Assembly: GCF_002423035.1 (NCBI RefSeq)
Contig: NZ_DIUM01000096.1
Coordinates: 27,772-37,709 of the forward strand
Direction of reading: 5' to 3'
Source of the DNA: Thiocapsa sp. UBA6158
Lineage (GTDB): Bacteria; Pseudomonadota; Gammaproteobacteria; Chromatiales; Chromatiaceae
Length of the DNA: 9,938 nt
The notes under the pieces are model-generated. The model ran no database searches. It worked only from the letters and a program-made list of their open reading frames with translations, and was not told where the DNA came from. A program made the translations under genes and the position numbers. Positions 6,981 to 9,938 of this stretch are shown here, piece after piece; within the stretch, counting starts at the first letter, position 1; each line of letters opens with the position of its first letter.

Positions 6981-8179
6981 GGCAGCCTCCGCCCCGGCCC
7001 CTTCTCGGCCTCGATCCGACGGACCGTCGCATCGATCCGCAGAAGGATCGCGATCGACATACAGGCCGCAATCAGGCTGTTGCTCCCGTAGCTCATGAAG
7101 GGCAGCGTCAAACCCTTGGTCGGCAACATCCCGACATTCACGCCGATGTTCACGAAGGCCTGCAGACCGAGACCGAGGCCGATCCCCTGGGCGACATAGG
7201 CGGAGAAACGTTCGGCGACGGCCTCCGCACGCGCCCCGATGGAGAAGGCACGCCACGTCAGGAACACGAATGCCGTGATCAGCATCAGCATCCCGACAAG
7301 ACCGAGCTCCTCGCCGACGACCGACGCAATAAAGTCCGTATGGGCCTCCGGAAGAAAGAACTGCTTCTGGATCCCGTTGCCCAGCCCCACACCGAGCCAC
7401 TCACCGCGACCGAAGGCGATCAAGGCCTGGCTCAACTGATAGCCCGTGTTGAAGGGATCCTCAAAGGGATCCAAAAAGGAGGTCACGCGCTGCAGTCGAT
7501 AGGGCGAGATGATGACCAGCACCAAGAGCCCGGCGGCGACGACCAGGAACAAGACGACAAAGGGCATGAGGCTGACACCGCCCAAGAACAGCATACCCAT
7601 GACGGTCGCGAGCATGACCGCCGTGGTCCCGAAGTCTGGCTGCTGGAGGATCAGCGTACCGGCGATTCCGATCAAAATCATGGGCCGGATAAATCCCGAG
7701 ATCCGGTTGACCACGTCGTCGGCGTGGCGCACCAGGTATCCGGAGACGTAGATGGTCGCGAACAGCTTCATCAGCTCGGAGGGCTGAAGATTCAGCGGAC
7801 CGAGCGGGATCCAGCGCGTCGCGCCGTTGACCTCGCGGCCCACACCCGGCACCAACACCAAGACGAGCGATAGGAGACCGAACAGAAAAAGCCAGACCCC
7901 GCCGCGCTCCCACCACTCGACGGGCACGCTGTAGGCCAGGACAGCCGCGGTCAAGGCGAGCCCCAGCGCAAAGCCGTGGCGCGTGACATAATAGAAGGGA
8001 TCGTTGCAGCAGTTGGACGCGATCGACATCGATGCCGAGGCGACCATCACAACGCCGAACGCCACTAATCCCAAGGCGCAAAAGAGCAAGGCGTAGTCGA
8101 CTCCGGCGACCGAACGCTCGCGCCGGCGCTGTGCACTGCGCGCTGGATTTCCACGTACCTGGCGGGCAGCAACCGTCAT
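6965..8179 (-). CDS. ftsW: Septal peptidoglycan glycosyltransferase FtsW (SEDS family)
   Basis: Polytopic inner-membrane SEDS protein (404 residues; E. coli 414) that polymerises lipid II at the division septum together with the class B transpeptidase FtsI. After an arginine-rich cytoplasmic N-terminus (about 1-25), a string of hydrophobic segments begins at about 28 and continues to about 381, consistent with about ten transmembrane helices. Family motifs are NGATRWIPLGPLNLQPSELMK at about 118-138, QQPDFGTTAVML at about 169-180, LPEAHTDFI at about 276-284 with the conserved essential Asp (D282, matching E. coli D297), and VGMLPTKGLTLPFMSYG at about 339-355. After SYG the residues are SNS, where E. 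coli has GSS. The ATG at 8179 overlaps the murD stop as ATGA. The only nearby ribosome-site sequence is GGAG 1 base away or a G run about 8 bases away, so initiation probably depends on coupling. The TAG stop lies inside murG. Confidence 0.97.
   Translation of the reverse strand: MTVAARQVRGNPARSAQRRRERSVAGVDYALLFCALGLVAFGVVMVASASMSIASNCCNDPFYYVTRHGFALGLALTAAVLAYSVPVEWWERGGVWLFLFGLLSLVLVLVPGVGREVNGATRWIPLGPLNLQPSELMKLFATIYVSGYLVRHADDVVNRISGFIRPMILIGIAGTLILQQPDFGTTAVMLATVMGMLFLGGVSLMPFVVLFLVVAAGLLVLVIISPYRLQRVTSFLDPFEDPFNTGYQLSQALIAFGRGEWLGVGLGNGIQKQFFLPEAHTDFIASVVGEELGLVGMLMLITAFVFLTWRAFSIGARAEAVAERFSAYVAQGIGLGLGLQAFVNIGVNVGMLPTKGLTLPFMSYGSNSLIAACMSIAILLRIDATVRRIEAEKGPGRRLPWVRA
6986..6990 (-). 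promoter_or_regulatory. Shine-Dalgarno sequence of murG
   Basis: GGAGG on the minus strand, 5 bases before the murG ATG at 6980 and wholly inside the ftsW coding region. It fixes the start within a very long open frame. Confidence 0.8.
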
Positions 8180-9528
8180 GCTCCGAGCCCCCGTACCGCT
8201 TCGGCGAAGACTCGCCCGCGATGCTCGTAGCTTTCGAACATATCGAAACTGGCGCAGGCCGGCGAGAGGAGGACCGTATCGCCGGGCCGGGCGATCGCCG
8301 CCGCCCGGGCGACCGCGTCCTGCATGCTCGCGGCTTCCAACAGCGGAACCTCGCCGTCCAACGCCTGCGCGATCAGCCCGGCGTCGCGTCCGATCAGAAC
8401 CACCGCGCGTGCCGTACGCTTGACCGCCGAGCGCAGAGGCGCGAAGTCGGCATCCTTGCCCTCGCCGCCGGCGATCAGGACTGCACGGCCGGTGCTCCCG
8501 GGAGGAATCAAGCCTTCGAGTGCCGCCACCGTCGCCCCCGGATTGGTCCCTTTGGAATCGTCGTACCAGCGCACGCCGTCGCGCTCGGCGACCAGCTCGC
8601 TGCGGTGCGGCAGACCCGAGAAACGACGCAGAACCGCGCAGCACTGCTCCATCGGCAGGCCGCATCCGGATGCCAGCGCCAAGGCCGCAAGGGCGTTCGC
8701 CAGGTTGTGCAGACCCGCGATGCGGACCTCGGAGACCGACATCAGGGGCTGCGTCCCTCGGCAGATCCAACGTGCCCCGTCGTGGACGCGCAGCCCGAAA
8801 TCACCGCCCGTCGGCTCGCCGAGGGTGAATCCGATCTCAAGCTCGGCTTCGCGCAACATGGCCGCGACGATCGGATCGTCGCGGTTCACGACGGCGACAC
8901 GTGCTCCGCGGTAGATGCGCGCCTTGGTCTGCGCATAGGCGTCCAGATCCGGGTAGCGGTCCATGTGGTCGGCCGAGATATTGAGCACGACCGACACATC
9001 GGCGCCGAGACCGAAGGTGGTCTCCAATTGGAAGCTCGACAGCTCCAGGACATAGCGCTCGACCGAGGAGTCCAGCAAACCCAACGCCGGCTCGCCCAGA
9101 TTTCCGCCGACGGACACACGCTCTCCGGCGGCCGCAGCCATCTGCCCGACCAGGGTCGTCACCGTGCTCTTGCCGTTCGATCCGGTGATGGCGCAGATCG
9201 GCGCCCGAGCGGCACGTGCGAAGAGCTCGATGTCGCCGATGACCTCGACACCGCGTGCCATCGCATCCCGAATCAAGGGGTCGGAGACCGGAACACCCGG
9301 ACTGACGATCAAACGCGCGGCGGCTGCGAAGGCTTCGGACTCGAATCCGCCGACGAAGACCGCGACCTCGGGCATCTCATCACGCAATTGCTGCAAGCCG
9401 GGCGGATTCTCGCGCGAGTCGGTCACGGCCGTCGCGATGCCTTGCGAGCGCAAATAACGGGCACAGGAAAGCCCTGTCTTACCGAGCCCGACCACCAGGG
9501 TCTTCGCGGTATCGGACAGCAGACTCAT
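8176..9528 (-). CDS. murD: UDP-N-acetylmuramoylalanine--D-glutamate ligase MurD
   Basis: Cytoplasmic Mur ligase (450 residues; E. coli 438) that adds D-Glu to UDP-MurNAc-L-Ala. N-terminal UDP-binding domain: LVVGLGKTGLSCARYL at 11-26 and VSPGVP at about 75-80. Central ATPase domain: ITGSNGKSTVTTL at 114-126, ELSSFQLE at 162-169, NISADHMDRY at 183-192, and Lys202 in the TKARIY stretch, which probably matches the carbamylated Lys. C-terminal domain: HNLANAL at 274-280, YDDSKGTNPGAT at about 322-333, GGEGKDADF at 364-372 and LSPACASFDMF at 421-431. The ATG at 9528 gives the standard N-terminus. A TTG at 9543 would add five residues (MRAAT). No clear Shine-Dalgarno site precedes either. A possible 21-codon ORF ends in an ATGA overlap with this start, which could supply ribosomes. 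Confidence 0.98.
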   Translation of the reverse strand: MSLLSDTAKTLVVGLGKTGLSCARYLRSQGIATAVTDSRENPPGLQQLRDEMPEVAVFVGGFESEAFAAAARLIVSPGVPVSDPLIRDAMARGVEVIGDIELFARAARAPICAITGSNGKSTVTTLVGQMAAAAGERVSVGGNLGEPALGLLDSSVERYVLELSSFQLETTFGLGADVSVVLNISADHMDRYPDLDAYAQTKARIYRGARVAVVNRDDPIVAAMLREAELEIGFTLGEPTGGDFGLRVHDGARWICRGTQPLMSVSEVRIAGLHNLANALAALALASGCGLPMEQCCAVLRRFSGLPHRSELVAERDGVRWYDDSKGTNPGATVAALEGLIPPGSTGRAVLIAGGEGKDADFAPLRSAVKRTARAVVLIGRDAGLIAQALDGEVPLLEAASMQDAVARAAAIARPGDTVLLSPACASFDMFESYEHRGRVFAEAVRGLGA

Positions 9529-9590
9529 CGTAGCTGCTCGCAAGACATGCGCGGACCTGTGCCGCGATTGTCCGTTTCGATCGCTTTCAT
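9525..9590 (-). CDS. Possible 21-codon leader ORF coupled to murD
   Basis: ATG at 9590 opens a frame reading MKAIETDNRGTGPRMSCEQLR. Its TGA overlaps the murD ATG as ATGA, the same junction used by murD/ftsW, murG/murC and murB/ddl. It begins 1 base after a ten-G run that could act as a crude ribosome site. I recognise no function. If translated, its likely job would be to deliver ribosomes to murD, which lacks a clear Shine-Dalgarno sequence. A chance ORF of this length is quite possible, so confidence is low. Confidence 0.22.
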   Translation of the reverse strand: MKAIETDNRGTGPRMSCEQLR

Positions 9591-9591
9591 T

Positions 9592-9601
9592 CCCCCCCCC
9601 C
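9592..9601. repeat. Homopolymeric C10/G10 tract between mraY and murD
   Basis: Ten consecutive C on the plus strand (ten G on the coding strand), the longest single-base run I noticed in the window. It lies in the 114-base mraY-murD gap. Such tracts are prone to slipped-strand length change and to sequencing error. The rest of the gap holds only a weak 5-base stem (9621-9625 with 9633-9637) just after the mraY stop, without a U tract. Confidence 0.8.
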
Positions 9602-9642
9602 GTCGAATCAAAGCCTACACGCGCCCAAGGCTGGCGCTGCGC

Positions 9643-9938
9643 TTAGCGGATCTTCAAGCTCGCCAATCCGACCAGCACCAAAACGAACGTCACGATCCAG
9701 AAGCGGACGATGACACGCGGCTCGGGCCAGCCTTTGAGCTCGAAATGATGGTGGATCGGCGCCATTCGGAAGATGCGCTTGCCGGTGAGCTTGAAGGACA
9801 TCACCTGCATCATGACCGAGATGGTCTCCACCACGAAGACGCCGCCCATCACGAAGAGCACCAGCTCCTGACGCGCCGCTACCGCGACCACCCCGAGCGC
9901 GGCCCCCAACGCCAGTGCACCGACGTCGCCCATGAAGA
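9643..9938 (-). CDS. mraY: Phospho-N-acetylmuramoyl-pentapeptide-transferase MraY, C-terminal part (cut by window edge)
   Basis: Polytopic inner-membrane enzyme that transfers phospho-MurNAc-pentapeptide from UDP to undecaprenyl phosphate, giving lipid I. The last 97 residues are present; the N-terminal two thirds lie beyond the right edge. FMGDVGALALGAALG at the very start of the visible part holds a conserved active-site Asp. Two hydrophobic segments (about GVVAVAARQELVLFVMGGVF and VRFWIVTFVLVLVGLASL) flank the diagnostic cytoplasmic loop RIFRMAPIHHHFELKGWPEP, with the three-His motif. It ends ASLKIR, like the E. coli ending ATLKVR. The TAA stop is 114 bases before murD. The order mraY-murD-ftsW is the standard dcw order. 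Confidence 0.98.
   Translation of the reverse strand, partial: FMGDVGALALGAALGVVAVAARQELVLFVMGGVFVVETISVMMQVMSFKLTGKRIFRMAPIHHHFELKGWPEPRVIVRFWIVTFVLVLVGLASLKIR

Noticed and set aside
6003..7091. Long plus-strand open frame (362 codons) opposite murG.
   Set aside because: Antisense shadow with low-complexity composition, while all motifs of MurG are intact on the other strand.
6981..7400. N-terminal extension of the MurG frame to 504 codons.
   Set aside because: The extra part overlaps the ftsW coding region and has no similarity I recognise. The GGAGG site and the family N-terminus fix the start at 6980.
8180..8770. N-terminal extension of the FtsW frame to 601 codons.
   Set aside because: It is a frame shadow of murD with arginine-rich sequence. 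FtsW proteins of about 400 residues begin near the ATG at 8179.
9621..9637. Possible terminator after mraY (GCGCC/GGCGC stem).
   Set aside because: A 5-bp stem with a 7-base loop and no U tract, inside what should be one operon.

Overview
The window is a nearly uninterrupted piece of a dcw (division and cell wall) cluster. All ten recognisable genes lie on the minus strand. In transcription order, from the right edge to the left, they are mraY (3' end only), murD, ftsW, murG, murC, murB, ddl, ftsQ, ftsA and ftsZ (5' end only). The gene order, the high GC content, the protein lengths and the close similarity of motifs to E. coli point to a gammaproteobacterium. My impression is of a high-GC purple sulfur bacterium type (Chromatiales/Chromatiaceae), but that is an inference from remembered resemblance and not something the sequence proves.

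Layout: 9938-9643 is the C-terminal part of MraY. A 114-base gap (9642-9529) follows, with a run of ten C (ten G on the coding strand) and a possible 21-codon leader ORF that runs into the murD start. From murD to ftsA (9528-626) the genes touch or overlap almost everywhere: murD/ftsW, murG/murC and murB/ddl share ATGA stop-start overlaps, murC/murB abut in the same way, ftsW/murG overlap by 16 bases, ddl/ftsQ overlap by 8, and ftsQ/ftsA are 6 bases apart. This is the pattern of one polycistronic, translationally coupled transcript. The chain breaks before ftsZ, where a 302-base spacer (625-324) holds several GC-rich inverted repeats and then a good Shine-Dalgarno sequence.

How the genes work together: MurB reduces UDP-GlcNAc-enolpyruvate to UDP-MurNAc, MurC and MurD add L-Ala and D-Glu, and Ddl makes the D-Ala-D-Ala that MurF (outside the window) adds. 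MraY moves the pentapeptide precursor onto undecaprenyl phosphate to give lipid I, MurG adds GlcNAc to give lipid II, and FtsW polymerises lipid II at the septum. FtsZ forms the division ring, FtsA tethers it to the membrane, and FtsQ links the early and late divisome.

I found no undescribed system, mobile element, RNA gene or CRISPR array. The main points worth a second look are the two non-coding gaps: the ftsA-ftsZ spacer with mutually exclusive hairpins, and the mraY-murD gap with its homopolymer and mini-ORF.
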